This document shows positions 46,462 through 58,692 of a stretch of DNA of 64,000 nucleotides, in pieces (the first letter of the stretch is position 1; every line of letters starts with the position of its first letter). The translations under genes were made by a program, and so were the position numbers. Below the pieces are notes generated by a model. The model did no database searches. It worked only from the letters and a program-made list of their open reading frames with translations, and was not told where the DNA came from. This stretch comes from Oxytricha trifallax (Eukaryota; Ciliophora; Spirotrichea; Sporadotrichida; Oxytrichidae): the NCBI GenBank assembly GCA_000711775.1, contig ARYC01000582.1, forward strand, positions 1 through 64,000, given 5' to 3'.

Positions 46462-49400
46462 GTATAAATCAGAAATTATCTATCAGAGTTTAAAATAGAA
46501 CAGAAAATTGCTCTATTTATTTGTATCTTCACTTAATTTTCTATTTCAAAATTTTAAGACATAACATAATAATTAAGTTTTATATATCAAAATTAATTAA
46601 TATAATATATAAATCAAAATATTAAAATAAGTCATATTAAGTGTAAAATTATAATATATAAATAAATAGATTAAATATATAATTTAATATTTAGATTTAT
46701 TGAAAATACAATGAAATAAAAAAATGAAATATCTAAAATTAAATAATTGAAGTTAAGCGTTTAAAATATATTTATAAAATAAATGCACATTATAGTGGTC
46801 CTTCAAAATTATGAATAATCATATAGAATAGTAATTTTTATTAAATTTTAATAAGATCATTATAAAATTTTAACATTTAAAGTTTACCCAAGCGCTAAAA
46901 ATAATTTAATTTATTTATTTATTAATCAATTCCTAACATTAAAAATATAAATAAATTTTATATTTTATTTTATATATTTAAAATTAAATTATTATTATTA
47001 TAATATGTTTTATATTAATCACATAAAAGCATTTGTAAAACAAAGATATTAATTATGTTAAAATTGAGGAAATTAATAATTTTAAATTTTCGTATTGTAA
47101 ATATTAGCTTCTTCAATTTGATTTAATATAACTAAGTTAATATAAATTGTTGTATAATATCTCTTAATGAATAAAATTTTCAGTAATAATAAAAGTATAA
47201 ACGATTACTGCCAGCGAAAGGCTTTGGAATTCAATTTTAATATGAAATAATTTGAATTCATTATGTTATTTTTTCTCAATAAAACTAATATATTAGTCTA
47301 TTTAATGAAGTTATGATATACCTTTTGACAGACCTTTTCTTTTATCATAAGGTAGAAAAATATATATTTATATATTTATAGTAATTTAAAAATAAATCTA
47401 TCTTTGATGAATTATTATAATAATACTAGTAATATTATAATATAAATTAAAATTACCCAAGAATCTCATTATACAGTATTTCTTCTTATTTAATGATAAA
47501 ACTTTTTAATTTATAAATGACTCTTGATTCTAGTTGTTATTATACTTCATCTATATTAAATCCATTATAAATATAGGAAAGTTTTCAAGCATGGATTATT
47601 ATCCTTATTTTTAAAAGTTGTTCAAAAATATTGAACAAACATAAAAATCAAAATTAGATAGTAAATTGATAATCATTTTAGTTTTTTTTATTCTCTGAGA
47701 AAACTCTAATAAAAACTCGACATAAACGTATTTGATTAAGAAAAATAAAAATTTTTTGCACAAAATGAAGCATTTATCAAGTTTAAATTTTTAATATAGG
47801 TAAGAAAATAGAAAATATTTATCATATGCCAGTTAATATTTTTGTGATGGTTTTTGTCTATTCTGTTGTTACTAAACTTTTATTTCCTTTTAGTAAATGC
47901 ATATGTGAATATATTTTATTGTATATATATAAAATAATATAATTGATTAAAGCAATGTCCAATAAATTATAAAAGATATAGATTATAATTTAATCTATAT
48001 ACAAAAAATTTTTTAATAGAAATTTTAATATAATTAAAATTATTTATAATATGAAATAATAATTGTAAGTTTTATAATTCTAATTAATAAAAAAATTCAT
48101 TAAAAATTATAAATTTTGAAAGCTTACATATTTTAAATAAATTAATTCAATTATAAATACAGAATTGATAGAGAACACAGTGTTAAAAAAAATACTAGAT
48201 TAATTATTTTTCACATATCTCAAATTCTTAATTATTATTAACGAAATATAAATGATATAATGGCTTATTATCATTCTTTTAATTTAATTATCATCCATTT
48301 TAAACCAAATAAATTTTATTAAATTACAAAATATGTTTAAAAATATGAAAAAATTAATAGTATAAATTTCATAGTTTAATGGAAGAATGATGATATTTAA
48401 TTGGCTTTATCAAAAAAAGGCAAAAGTTTTAACATCTTATTAAGTTTTAATTTAAAAAATAATGACAAATAAATAATGTAAATTTACTTAAATTATAATT
48501 TATTTGGCAGTCCAATAAATTATTCTTACTAATAATATAAATAAAAATACAATATTTTAATTTATACATATTTTATATATTTATTTTATGTAATAATTAA
48601 CTGGAATCAAGTTAAAATTAATTTTTATACAGGTAAGATGATGTTCCTTACGAATTATTTGAAAGTTTTTTTTTAAAAAAAGTAAATGTTTTAATTTATT
48701 TTATATAACGAGATTTTGTGATTATTTTATCTATATATTTATAGTTTATTAAAATATTTTAATATTTTATTCATCATAAATTTATTTAATTATTTTTAAA
48801 TCAATTTTTAATTGACTTCTTTTTAATTATATTTTATTTTAATTTATATAAATTTTAATACTTTAATAATCAAATATTCAAAAATGATCTGTCATATAAT
48901 AAATTTATTCAATTAAGAAATGTTAATATAATTATATAGTTTTAAAACCCTCTCAATCAATTAAGATGCGATGATTAGAGTTAAGAACAATTATATTTAA
49001 AATTAATAAATATTTGCCTAAAATAAATATTTTTAGATTAAGATAAAATTATATACCCATATTGGATTATTTTATAATGACAACTAATTGAGTAAATAGT
49101 TTTAATGATCAGCTTAAATATTAAAAACTATACACCAATAATGCATAAATCTAATTCTATTTGTTCTTAACTTCAATTCTCGCTTCTTAATTGATTTTTT
49201 AGGTTTAATATAATTTATTATTAATAATTAAAATAACTATAAATTAAAATTTTATTAAAATAAAATTCAATACCGAGAGAATAAATATTATATTAATTTA
49301 TAATACAAACTAAAAAAAACTAAACATTTTATTTTATAATTTAAAAATTTTTGAATTTTTTTCATTGGTCATCTGTTCATCATTTAATTTATTAAATCTT

Positions 49401-50105
49401 CCAAATATTGAATATTTTATTCAGAAATATATTATTGACTTAAAATACCAGTAAATAACTTTTAAATATAAATTTCATTCCAAATCAATAATGTAAATAA
49501 TTATATAATATTATATTTAAATTATTTTTGCTTGAGATTTGACAAATAAAATTTCTTTTTTACATGTAAGAACACAAACATATTAAGCATTTATATATTT
49601 ATATTAATGAAATAAATCAATATGCACAAATTGAGGTCCTAATTATAATAAAAAAAACTATAAATACGAAGCATTAATTTTAAGAACTAAATTCATGTCA
49701 CATTATTTAATAATATATAAAGAATACTTAATTAAGAAAATTTACAAATAAAATATTGATATATTATAATAAATTTGTGTTATTATAAATATTAAATTAA
49801 AAAGTTATGAAAACTAGAAATACATAACTTACTAAATAATATACAAAAGAGCAATTTTAGCTAGATTCATTAATAGTCTAATGTTTATCTAATTGTAGAA
49901 GAAAGAAAATAATGTAAAATTTTGAATGATTTTTCTATTGTTGATTTTAATGCCAAAATAAAATATGATTTTTCCGCTTCAGGGATACGATAAATTGTTC
50001 ACCAAGATTAAAGTCCAGGTTATTTTGAATCTCTATTGAACAAGAATTGTCATTATCTAGTTTTTGAGAAAGTTAACTAAAAATAATTTCATTTAAGTCT
50101 GAAGT
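46462..50105. other. 3.6-kb AT-rich desert
   Basis: No gene, RNA gene or inverted repeat noticed between TBE-C and TBE-D; low-complexity AT throughout, slightly less so near 49900-50090. Confidence 0.6.
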
Positions 50106-50247
50106 ATTCAAAACCCCAAAACCCCTTAGTGAGGTTTATAAGTGCTTTGATTATTAGGGTAAAGTTGGGGTTTTATTAGGGTTAGTAGAGAAAACGGAAG
50201 TTTAATGAGACTTTAATATGTATTTAATGAGTATTAGTTTAATTATA

Positions 50248-51696
50248 TCACACGAATTTTACTTGCTTGTCTTTGTTGTATCTCTTGAATCTCGCTTTCT
50301 TTAGTGGTTCGAGCATATCGTCTAAGGATTGTCTTGGATATGCTGGAGCTCTTACTATTATCTTCTCTACAATCTTCTTTATTTCTTAGCATACATCATC
50401 TTGTTTTATGTGCTTCTCAGCTAGATTTATTGATTATTTTTCATATTTTGTATTAATGTAAGTCATGCTTTCCATATCGCACTCTAAAATTATTGCAGCT
50501 ATTGCCCAAACATCCCACTAAATAGAGCCATTAGTCCATTTCTCTCTGATTGGGAAGTAACCTGGAGTACCAAGAACCTTTGCTAAGGTTACAATCTCTT
50601 ATCTTAAGGCTCTATTAAAATCGATTACGACTACTTCTAAAGGGCAAAGGTTTAGCATAACATTTTCAGGCTTCAAATCTCTATGAACGTATCCAAGCTC
50701 GTGAAGTTCCTAAACACCCTTTATCATATTAGATAGAATATCATTCAAGTCATCTGGGTATCTGTTTTAATATAGATAATCTCGGAGAGTCATTTCAAAC
50801 TTTTTTAGCCTTAGTGCGATGAAACCAAACCCTGAAATAACACCATCTAGCTTGAGCAAATTCTTGAAATCTTTTTTCTATGCCTCTCTAAGTACAATAT
50901 ATTCGTTAGCAAACTTATTTTGATACTGCTCGTTTTTAAGGAGATAGCTGAAAGGATATACCTTGTAGGCATAGTCATCAACCACTATGAGTTTTGCTTT
51001 AGCAGGTACGTTTATATGTAAGTAGTTTTCAATACAACTGCTAAGGTCTACTGCATTTAGTGCAGGAATATACATGGCTCTCTCTTAAAAGCATGCTAAA
51101 AAGACATTACCAGCAGGTTGATTCATTAATTCTATTCGCTTCTGCCTCTTGAGCTTCTCCTGTTGTTCTTTTTAAGTCTCAAGATTATTAGATTTTCTTT
51201 TAGCGGGCACTAATTTCTAAGTCTCTTTATCTTAAATCAAGAACTCACTTAGGTGATGCTTCTGCATATGTTTCTTAACTTTAGCTGAGTGAGTATAAGA
51301 CTTCTCACAAGTCGTGCACTAGTACCTGCCATCGACCTTATCATGCTTAAAATACACCTTAGCTTTCCCAGAGTGAACCTCTTTCATATGTCTCTTCAAA
51401 CTGGAATCAGTAGAGAAAAAATTTTAGCAGTCTTAGCATTCAAAAGTTTTAATCCTTTAAATCTGAAGCTGTTCCTTTTCTTCCTCAACATCTTTTATTA
51501 ATGTTTAAACTTCTATTTCAGCTTTCTGTTTCATGTTTTAAACCTATATAATAAAAACTTGTGCTTCAAATTCAAGAGCTCTAAGCTCTGCCTCCCTCTC
51601 AATATATATAACTTCTTGTTTCTTGGTTGAACCAAAGTTAAGCATTGATTGACCTGCTCCTAAAAGTGCCGCTCTACGATTTAAGTTGACCGCCAT
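50248..51696 (-). CDS. TBE-D 57-kDa zinc-finger/protein-kinase-like protein, intact
   Basis: ATG 51694-51696 to TGA 50248-50250: 483 codons, all open with TAA/TAG as Gln. N-terminal coiled-coil-like Glu/Gln-rich region, two C2H2 fingers (FECQDCQNFFSTDSSLKRHM at about 51420; YQCTTCEKSYTHSAKVKKHM at about 51310), then a Lys/Arg-rich linker and a protein-kinase-like domain from about residue 215. Visible kinase motifs: YVHRDLKPENVML (catalytic loop), VVIDFNRA where DFG is DFN, GTPGYFP in the activation segment and WDVWAIA. The size fits the known TBE 57-kDa ORF. The DFN change also occurs in copy A, so it is a family trait; magnesium binding by the Asp may still be possible. Role in transposition not established. 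Confidence 0.9.
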
Positions 51697-51869
51697 GTTT
51701 AAATTCAAATTTAAATTTCTATTATAAAGCTCTTAAAACCTCTATAGCTATAGCTGGACTATATAGGAGTTGCTACAGCATTAATGATGGTTTGATCTCA
51801 GCTCTAAGACTTCATATTTATACTCAGTTTATAACTATAATTTTTGTAATTTTGCACTTAATAATTTTG

Positions 51870-52080
51870 ATTCTGGTACCAACTCAGATAAAGTTCAGGT
51901 TGGTACTGGTACCAATTAAGTTTTGAACCAGATTGGAACTTTTCCATTAAAACCTCACTGGATTAAAACTAGGTACTAATTAAGTTTTGGTACTATTAAA
52001 TTGGTACCAATTAAACTTAAACGAATTTAGTACCGGTACTAATTAAATTTAAACAAATTTAGTACTAATTTAATGGAACT
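51870..52080. repeat. GGTAC(T/C)AATTA motif array in TBE-D
   Basis: Units GGTACCAACTCAG, GGTACTGGTACCAATTAAG, GGTACTAATTAAG, GGTACTATTAAATTGGTACC and AGTACCGGTACTAATTA lie between the divergent kinase and 22-kDa genes. Several are overlapping palindromes centred on GTAC. Confidence 0.65.
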
Positions 52081-52262
52081 AAATTGATAAAAATGGAGCT
52101 CCATCTCTGAAGTTTGTTACAGCTTCTGCGAACCTTCTCCACGTATCTTTACAGGGTTGACCTCCTATAAGATGCCCATATTTAATAGTAAGATTTTAAA
52201 GGATAGGATCCAGAAGTCTATAAATTAAAACTTGAAATTCATTAATAGGAAGAGGAACAAAG

Positions 52263-53056
52263 ATGGAATCATTCAATGAACAAATGAAAAGGGTTGAGGC
52301 TCAAGAAATGATATCAAGATTCAGAAGCAAGGAGGATCTCTATCGATACCTTACTTAGCATGGTAAAATAAATATGATGTTTAATCAACGATGTATACAG
52401 TTGGTCTATTCCTTCCAACGATGGAAGGTACTAAAATATCATTCTTAAAAGCAATACTCTGCGAGGAGAAGAAAGCTTTTAAAAACATAGAAATCAAACT
52501 GATTGAAATACCTAACTACCCAGAGATTTCAGTCACAAATCTCTACGAGGATGCAATGAAAGATGATGAAGTGGTTATTTACCTTCCTAGCAAGAAGTAA
52601 CTCTCAAATAAATTGCCTGAAAGAAACTTCTTCTTTGGTGTTCTTGGTACAATCAAAGAGGATTATTTGAGAGAAATTATAGAAGAAGCTCATAAGAAAC
52701 GCTACTCTATTTCTCCTGAAGATTAAAAGAAGCAAGGAATACTAATAAGCGAGACGTGGCTAGCAGAGCCTTAAGAAGCATCTTTATCTCTCTAGTAAGC
52801 TTTGATTTATAACTTTTTAGGGAAACCTGGAACTGGTATATTTCTAATGAAAGAGAATGCAAAGGTTCACAGAGAGAGAAAGTCTCAAACCATTCATTAA
52901 GTTAGCAAGAGACTTTATAATGAAGTTTAAAAGTTTGATGAAATGAACATTGATGCTGGTGCTGGTACAAAGAGAAGAAAAATGGGTCCTAGTAAAGCAC
53001 CAGAGGAAGAAAAGAAAGAGAAGCCGAATCCATTTAAGAGTTTGTTTGATATGTGA
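52263..53056 (+). pseudogene. TBE-D 22-kDa gene, one-base frameshift
   Basis: ATG 52263, TGA 53054-53056. Introns 52363-52400 (38 nt) and 52795-52820 (26 nt). After splicing 730 nt remain, one more than the 729 of copy B; the extra base is a C in GCAGAGCCTTAAG near 52769. Otherwise the protein is complete (MESFNEQMKRVEAQEMISRF ... FKSLFDM). The extra base may be real or a sequencing error. Confidence 0.8.
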
Positions 53057-53062
53057 AATAAT

Positions 53063-54094
53063 TCATTCATTTAAGTCTAACACTTATTAATAAACATTCA
53101 TTCTTCCTTTCCTTGCACATATCGTAGTCTAGTCTTTACCCACTCTCTTGCAACTACTCTGTATTAAGTCTACTATGTCGATTGGTAGATCATGCATTAG
53201 GTGATACAGCAAGAGTTTCTTGTAGTGAGTCTTAATCTAACTCCAATAGAATTCGATTCCATTAAATTGAGGACTGTAAGGAACGTTATACACAGGAGTT
53301 ATCTTTAACTCTTCATAAGCTTTCTTAGATTCCTTAGTCTTATGAAGTGAGAGGTTATCAACAAACAGGATGATCTCTTGATCGTTGTACTTATCTCTTA
53401 GCTTATGTAAGAACTCTATATACTGCTCTCGCTTAATAGAGCGAGGATGAATAACATAAGTTTCTAAGCCTGAATCTTCACTGATACCAGCCAAAATTGC
53501 GTGAGTGACAACCTTAACCTTTTAGTCATACACTTCTATATTATCGTACTTCTTGTACCAAGACTTATTAATAAAGGTGTTGAACGTAAACACAGCTTCA
53601 TCAGCGTGTATGAACTTGATGTTATTATCAACAAACCTCTGCATTTAATCATATATATAGTTTAAATTATTACTATAAAATGGCAGATTAAAGTCAATCA
53701 CTCTCTTCACTCTATTGACAGTCTTGAAGGTAATACCGTTCCTTCAATAAATATTTGCGATAGTCTATGGTGAGATACGCATGTCAGGAAACTTGCGATG
53801 AAACATCACAGCTCGCTAGTCAAGTGGGAAATGTGCCCAATACTTAAGAGTCTTAGAATCGCAGAGATATTCAATATGGTGCTAAGAGAACTTTTATTTT
53901 CTTACAGGATGTTATCAAGAACCAGAATTGAAATGCTAAACAGCTAACAAGCAATGATACCTAACTGTTGAGGCACTCTTGCGCAGGAGCTTTGCTATAG
54001 CAGCATAATTCATAACTGGTTTGAGTTAGTCTATATTAATACTCGCACCATACCTAAGCTTAAGCAGTAAATCTAAATATTTCTCATCATAAAT
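53063..54094 (-). pseudogene. TBE-D 42-kDa transposase, near-complete with two TGA codons
   Basis: Reads from IYDEKYLDLLLKLRYG (54094) through a helix-turn-helix (AAIAKLLRKSASTVRY), D1 in IHADEAVFTF (about 53610), D2 in LFVDNLSLHK (about 53360) and E in NGIEFYW (about 53250), to TGA 53063-53065. D2 to E spacing is 34 residues (DD34E). Two in-frame TGA codons: after FNSGS near 53923 (Leu in copy C; also TGA in B) and in NIY-TGA-RNG near 53746 (Arg in B). No in-frame ATG is visible upstream of the first conserved block; the first in-frame ATG is in KPVMNYAAIAK. Known family role: cutting TBE ends and participating in programmed DNA elimination. Confidence 0.85.
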
Positions 54095-54444
54095 AGACCC
54101 CAAAAATCGCTAATTTCTATTTCTACTAACCCTAATAAAACCCCAACTTTACCCTACTAATCAAAGCACTTATAAACCTCACTAAGGGGTTTTGGGGTTT
54201 TGATTGCTGGAGTTACAAAATAAGATCTGATAAATTAAGTTTTTTTATGAAAATAATAAATAACAATCATATTAAGTTTTATTAACTATTACTAAAATAT
54301 AATTGATTTGGGAAAATAATAAATTAGAAATACAAATCAACTTAAGGATTGGCGTAACTGCCATCTTTAGCGCAGCTTTTATAATAATTACGTTTTAAAA
54401 AGATCAAATTAAAAAGTATTAATTTAACTGTCAGATTAAAATTA

Positions 54445-54590
54445 TAATTGTACACTATATGTTTAAAAAATGTACAATTTGGAACTGTACATATTAATTA
54501 AATTATTATAATTAGTTTTAGTATTAAATACATCAAAATGTACAATGTACAATTAGTAAATATATTAGAACATTGACTGTACAAAATGCT
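54445..54590. repeat. TGTAC iterons in the left terminal repeat
   Basis: TGTAC cores at about 54449, 54471, 54486, 54539-54550 (ATGTACAATGTACAATT, doubled) and 54578. The mirror set lies at 56185-56330 in the right repeat. Closely spaced short repeats beside a Rep gene are typical Rep-binding sites. Confidence 0.55.
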
Positions 54591-54740
54591 AATTATATTT
54601 ATTCCTGATATATATTAATTAATTATTAAAAGATATATAGAAAAAATGGTACAGCTTAGCTAATGGCATGAAATATTCAAGTCATTGGATTACTCTTTGG
54701 TACTTAAGATCCTGATCAGTTTTAATATATAACAATCCAA

Positions 54741-56044
54741 ATGAATACGCACCAATCGCAACAGGAACACAGACCAAATGAGAGGCACCTATTCCTCTTC
54801 TTGATAAATGATTTGGTTCCTAAAGAAAAGTATTATCACATTCTAGAAGGCCTTTAGGGCTCCACTACTAAACTCAGCCATTTTATGATTCTCCGTTAGA
54901 AGTCCAAATCACAAAACATTCTCACTATTCATCTGAAAAGAGATCAAATAGGTTTATCGAAGGGCTTTTTCTCTTGAGATAAATGCAATGGAGGCCGGGC
55001 AATGAATAAGCATAACATAGGAGCAACTATTGTTGGGAAGGTGCAAATGAAATAAATTTTTGGAGATTTAAGCGAGCTTGAATTTTTTTGCAGGCGATGC
55101 CTGTAATTTCCATGATTTTTTCGAATATCCAAGATCAACGACAAGAAAGGATCCAAACCTCCAGTTATCAACTAGAAACTCATCAGGGAGTAGCTTAAAC
55201 AGCGAGTTTGTTGACATGGTTTGAACTGGTCAAGCAAGTGGCTTTGGGGACATGTACTCTAAATACTATCATGTGCCTGAAGTGAGAGAGGAGATTATTA
55301 AGAAGAAAGGGATGCTAAGCACCACTCTACAATTTGAAAGAAATCTGGAGAAAATGAACCAAAATCAGCCAACGAAGGAAGCTCCAATAACTCATGACCT
55401 ATCTTCAAAATTCTCAGATCAAGAATCCCAATATCTATAAGCTCACTGATCAGGCTCTCCATGATGCTCAGTACTTTGATGCCATAAATATACTTTATCG
55501 CGTGATGTCCAGGAAGTGCCCTGAAATAATCAATGTAGTGTGGTATAATGGCGAATCAAACACTGGCAAGAGCACCATAAGGAAGTGCATGAAAATCATA
55601 TTTAGATGTGAGGAGCTTAAAGTTGTGAACTAGCAATACTGTGTAGATGTAGGCAAGTCTTAGATAGAACCACACTTGATCATTATGGACGAGATAAACT
55701 TGGGTGCATTGTTCCATCAGGATATGATCCAAAAAATCAAGGTATTTTTTGAGGGTGAAGGCTTCGTATATACACTTAAGCATTACAATGCGGACATTAG
55801 ATACAAAGGAGCCCAAGTGCTCGTGATTTCTAATCAAGATCCTTTCGTCAAAATACCTCTGATAGAATAAAAGCCATTCAAGACCAGAATACTGAGCTCG
55901 GAGTTCACAAGTTCAATGATTAGAAGCTCTGATAAATTTCCGTTTAGCGAAGATAGTTTAGCCTAATACTTCTTTGACAGACTGGTGAAGGATGGCGAGA
56001 TAGACCCAGAGTCATTGAATACAGAAGACACAGAAGTAGACTGA
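54741..56044 (+). pseudogene. Rep-like protein with superfamily 3 helicase domain, frame broken in places
   Basis: ATG 54741, TGA 56042-56044. The N-terminal part begins MNTHQSQQEHRPNERHLFLF and includes HFMILRQKS and a possible YC motif (SNYCWEG, about 55020); a clear HUH motif was not found. The C-terminal domain is an SF3 helicase: Walker A GESNTGKST (55550-55576), Walker B-like LIIMDEIN (about 55680), motif C VLVISNQDP (about 55820). Such a helicase after an N-terminal nicking domain is the layout of Rep proteins of small DNA replicons. Frame breaks: near 54960, 55055, in-frame TGA at about 55226, and near 55415; several lie in T or A runs. It may be a decayed gene or carry sequencing indels. 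Confidence 0.7.
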
Positions 56045-56602
56045 AGATGGCAAAGTTGAAATAGAATGATCTAGACAGACGGAGAGGAGCGCCCCAGAGT
56101 AAATTCCACAACTAAACGAGTATTTGCCATTTATTGGTTTAATATAATTAATTAATATATATCAGGAATAAATATAATTAGCATGTTGTACAGTCTATGT
56201 TCTAATATATTTACTAATTGTACATTGTACATTTTGATGTATTTAATACTAAAACTAATTATAATAATTTAATTAATATGTACAGTTCCAAATTGTACAT
56301 TTTTTAAACATATAGTGTACAATTATAATTTTAATCTGACAGTTAAATTAATACTTTTTAATTTGATCTTTTTAAAACGTAATTATTATTAAAAGCTGCG
56401 CTAATAGATGGCAGTTACGCCAATCCTTAAGTTGATTTGTATTTCTAATTTATTATTTTCCCAAATCAATTATATTTTAGTAATAATAGAACATTAATTG
56501 AAATCAATTTTTATAATTCTGAATAAAATATAAATAAAGAGCTCCATATAATTAAATCAAATCAAATTAAACATTAAAATTTAACAGTTTTATTAAAATA
56601 CC

Positions 56603-58572
56603 GGCCCCCCCCCAAAAACGCGCAAAAAATTTTATCCGATTATTTTTTTTCCGTAATTACGTATTTATTTTTTTACGTAATTTCAAAAATCTGAAAATAC
56701 GTAAAAATGAATTTTATTACTTTTTTAAAGTCAATTTTTATTATGATTAATTTATTTTTACTTTAAAATGACTTAAATTAACTTACAATTAATATATTAT
56801 TTTATTTTTTAAATATTAACTATTACTTATTATTAAATTGTAATACATAAAATGTAAATTTATATTAATAATTCAATTAATTTTTATAAAATTTTCTATT
56901 TCTTAAAACTTAAATGAATATTAATTGACTTAATTTTACTTATTAATTTAAAATGATAATGATTCAAAATTTTTATAGACTTATTATGTTCCATCATTGT
57001 CTTAAGATTTAAAAAGTAGACGAGCTTAATGGTTTAGTAACAAAAAAATATAAGAATTAAAAATTGATCAACAAAAAAAAAATCAGTTAAACTAGTAATA
57101 ATTACCATTAATATCGTCTTTGAATAATTATTATAAATCTAATTTTAATTATTTATTAAAGATTTGATGATAAATTATTAAAATCTAACCCAAGATACTA
57201 TCAAATCCTAAAGTAAGGAAATTATGAATCAATTTTATAAAAAAATTTAAGAATATATTAATTTAATAAAGAGCTATGATGCATTGGCTCTGTACTTTTT
57301 CTTAGAATTTAATAGATATTTTACACTTAAATTCATTAAAACTTATAATTTTAAGTGACGTAGTTTTTAAATAAACATTCAAAGTATATTATATCAATTA
57401 TTTATTGTCTATTAATACCTTTTATAAGTAAGGAAACAGATAAATATTGAATTTTCAAAGGGAGATGAATACAATAATGAAGTATATACATTTATCTTAT
57501 ATTAATAAATTATCAAATTATTTTAAACAAGGGAAACTAGTTAAGTTTTGTGATTCATGAATTATTTAATTAAAATTGTATCTTGAATTTTTGGATTTAA
57601 ATTAATTGACATTTTTTTATAAATGATTCAGATATGATTAATGATTAAATTGAAAATTAGTAATTAGTATATTTGCTTATAATGATATTGAAGAATTATG
57701 ATGAACTAAGATTTATTTTAATTACAATTTTTATTAAAAAAATTATATTAATACCTTAAGTTAATTGCTTTATTATTTATTAAATTTCTGAATTGATATT
57801 TAATTCATTTTTATTTTAGGAACATATTTAATTTGGAATTGAATTATAAATAAACCTTATTAATTAAAATACTTTATTTATTTTTGGAATGTCTCCAAAA
57901 TTTGATATATTATATTTTCTCAAGAGCGCATTAATATGAAATGATGATTATTATTGCTATAATTATTATAATTCTTCTTTAAAAGACAAAAATTAATTAT
58001 ACTGTTTTTGAATTAGCTCAAAATGGAAACATCTCGCTTTCTGAGTTGATTAAAGATTATTGCTGAATTAAAATCAAGTTAAAATTGCTGATATATCGAA
58101 GTATTGATTTATATTAATTTAATGTCACTCTAATTTATAACTTACACGATTTTAAATTCATATTCAATTATCCAATTTGAATGTATTTAATTAATTTTTT
58201 TATTATTCAAAAATATTTAAGATATACTATTTTGTATGAAACTTAGCATTAATATTTTAAAATGATTAATATTTTTTATTATCAAAGCTTTAGATTTAGA
58301 TTACTTATAAAGGTGTATACTATAATGTTATATATAGTGTAAATATTTAATTAAATTCACTATTTATTCAAGAAGTATATAAAAATTTCTTAATTTCTGT
58401 TATAATTACTTAAAAACTATAATCATATTAGCATATATATTTATTAGATTATGAAATTAAAAAAATTCATTTTTACGTATTTTCAGATTTTTAAAATTAC
58501 GTAAAAAAATAAATACGTAATTACGGAAAAAAAATAATCGGATAAAATTTTTGCGTGTTTTTGGGGGGGGCC
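56603..58572. mobile_element. 1.97-kb element with C/G-tract ends and 8-bp target duplication
   Basis: Left end GGCCCCCCCCCAAAAACGCG (56603), right end ...GTTTTTGGGGGGGGCC (58572); terminal inverted repeats of about 110 bp rich in TACGTAA motifs. Flanked by AAAATACC on both sides (56595-56602 and 58573-58580). The interior (about 56715-58460) is AT-rich with no coding-like frame. Eight-base duplications are typical of hAT elements among DNA transposons, but no transposase is present to confirm it. Confidence 0.85.
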
Positions 58573-58580
58573 AAAATACC

Positions 58581-58692
58581 TATTAATTATTAAAAATATA
58601 TAGAAATATCCTCTTATTAAAAAATAATACACGTAATTAAAAAACTTTTTGATAAAATTAAATTGGAATTAACGTGGCAAGAATTTTCACGC
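58581..58692. other. Spacer 3' of the GST gene
   Basis: About 110 bp of AT-rich sequence between the 8-bp duplication and the GST stop codon; nothing recognised. Confidence 0.5.

Larger units (their letters stand above)
50109..54202 (-). mobile_element. TBE-type transposon, copy D (best preserved)
   Basis: Left end CAAAACCCCAAAACCCC at 50109; right end ...GGGGTTTTGGGGTTTTG at 54202; ATT duplications at 50106-50108 and 54203-54205. Inverted ends match over about 80 bp (to ...GGGGTTTTATTAGGGTTAGTAG). Length 4094 bp, the expected TBE size. Kinase gene intact; 22-kDa gene with one extra base; transposase with two TGA codons. Confidence 0.95.
54288..56484. mobile_element. 2.2-kb inverted-repeat element encoding a Rep-like helicase
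   Basis: Terminal inverted repeats of about 350 bp (54288-54640 and about 56140-56484) match closely; outer sequence ATTACTAAAATATAATTGAT. The repeats carry several TGTAC(AAT) motifs. The core encodes one Rep/SF3-helicase protein on the plus strand. No DDE transposase. The layout (long terminal repeats with iterons around a single Rep gene) recalls replication-initiator-driven elements or integrated Rep-encoding linear DNA, but this is inference. It begins only 85 bp from TBE-D. Confidence 0.75.
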
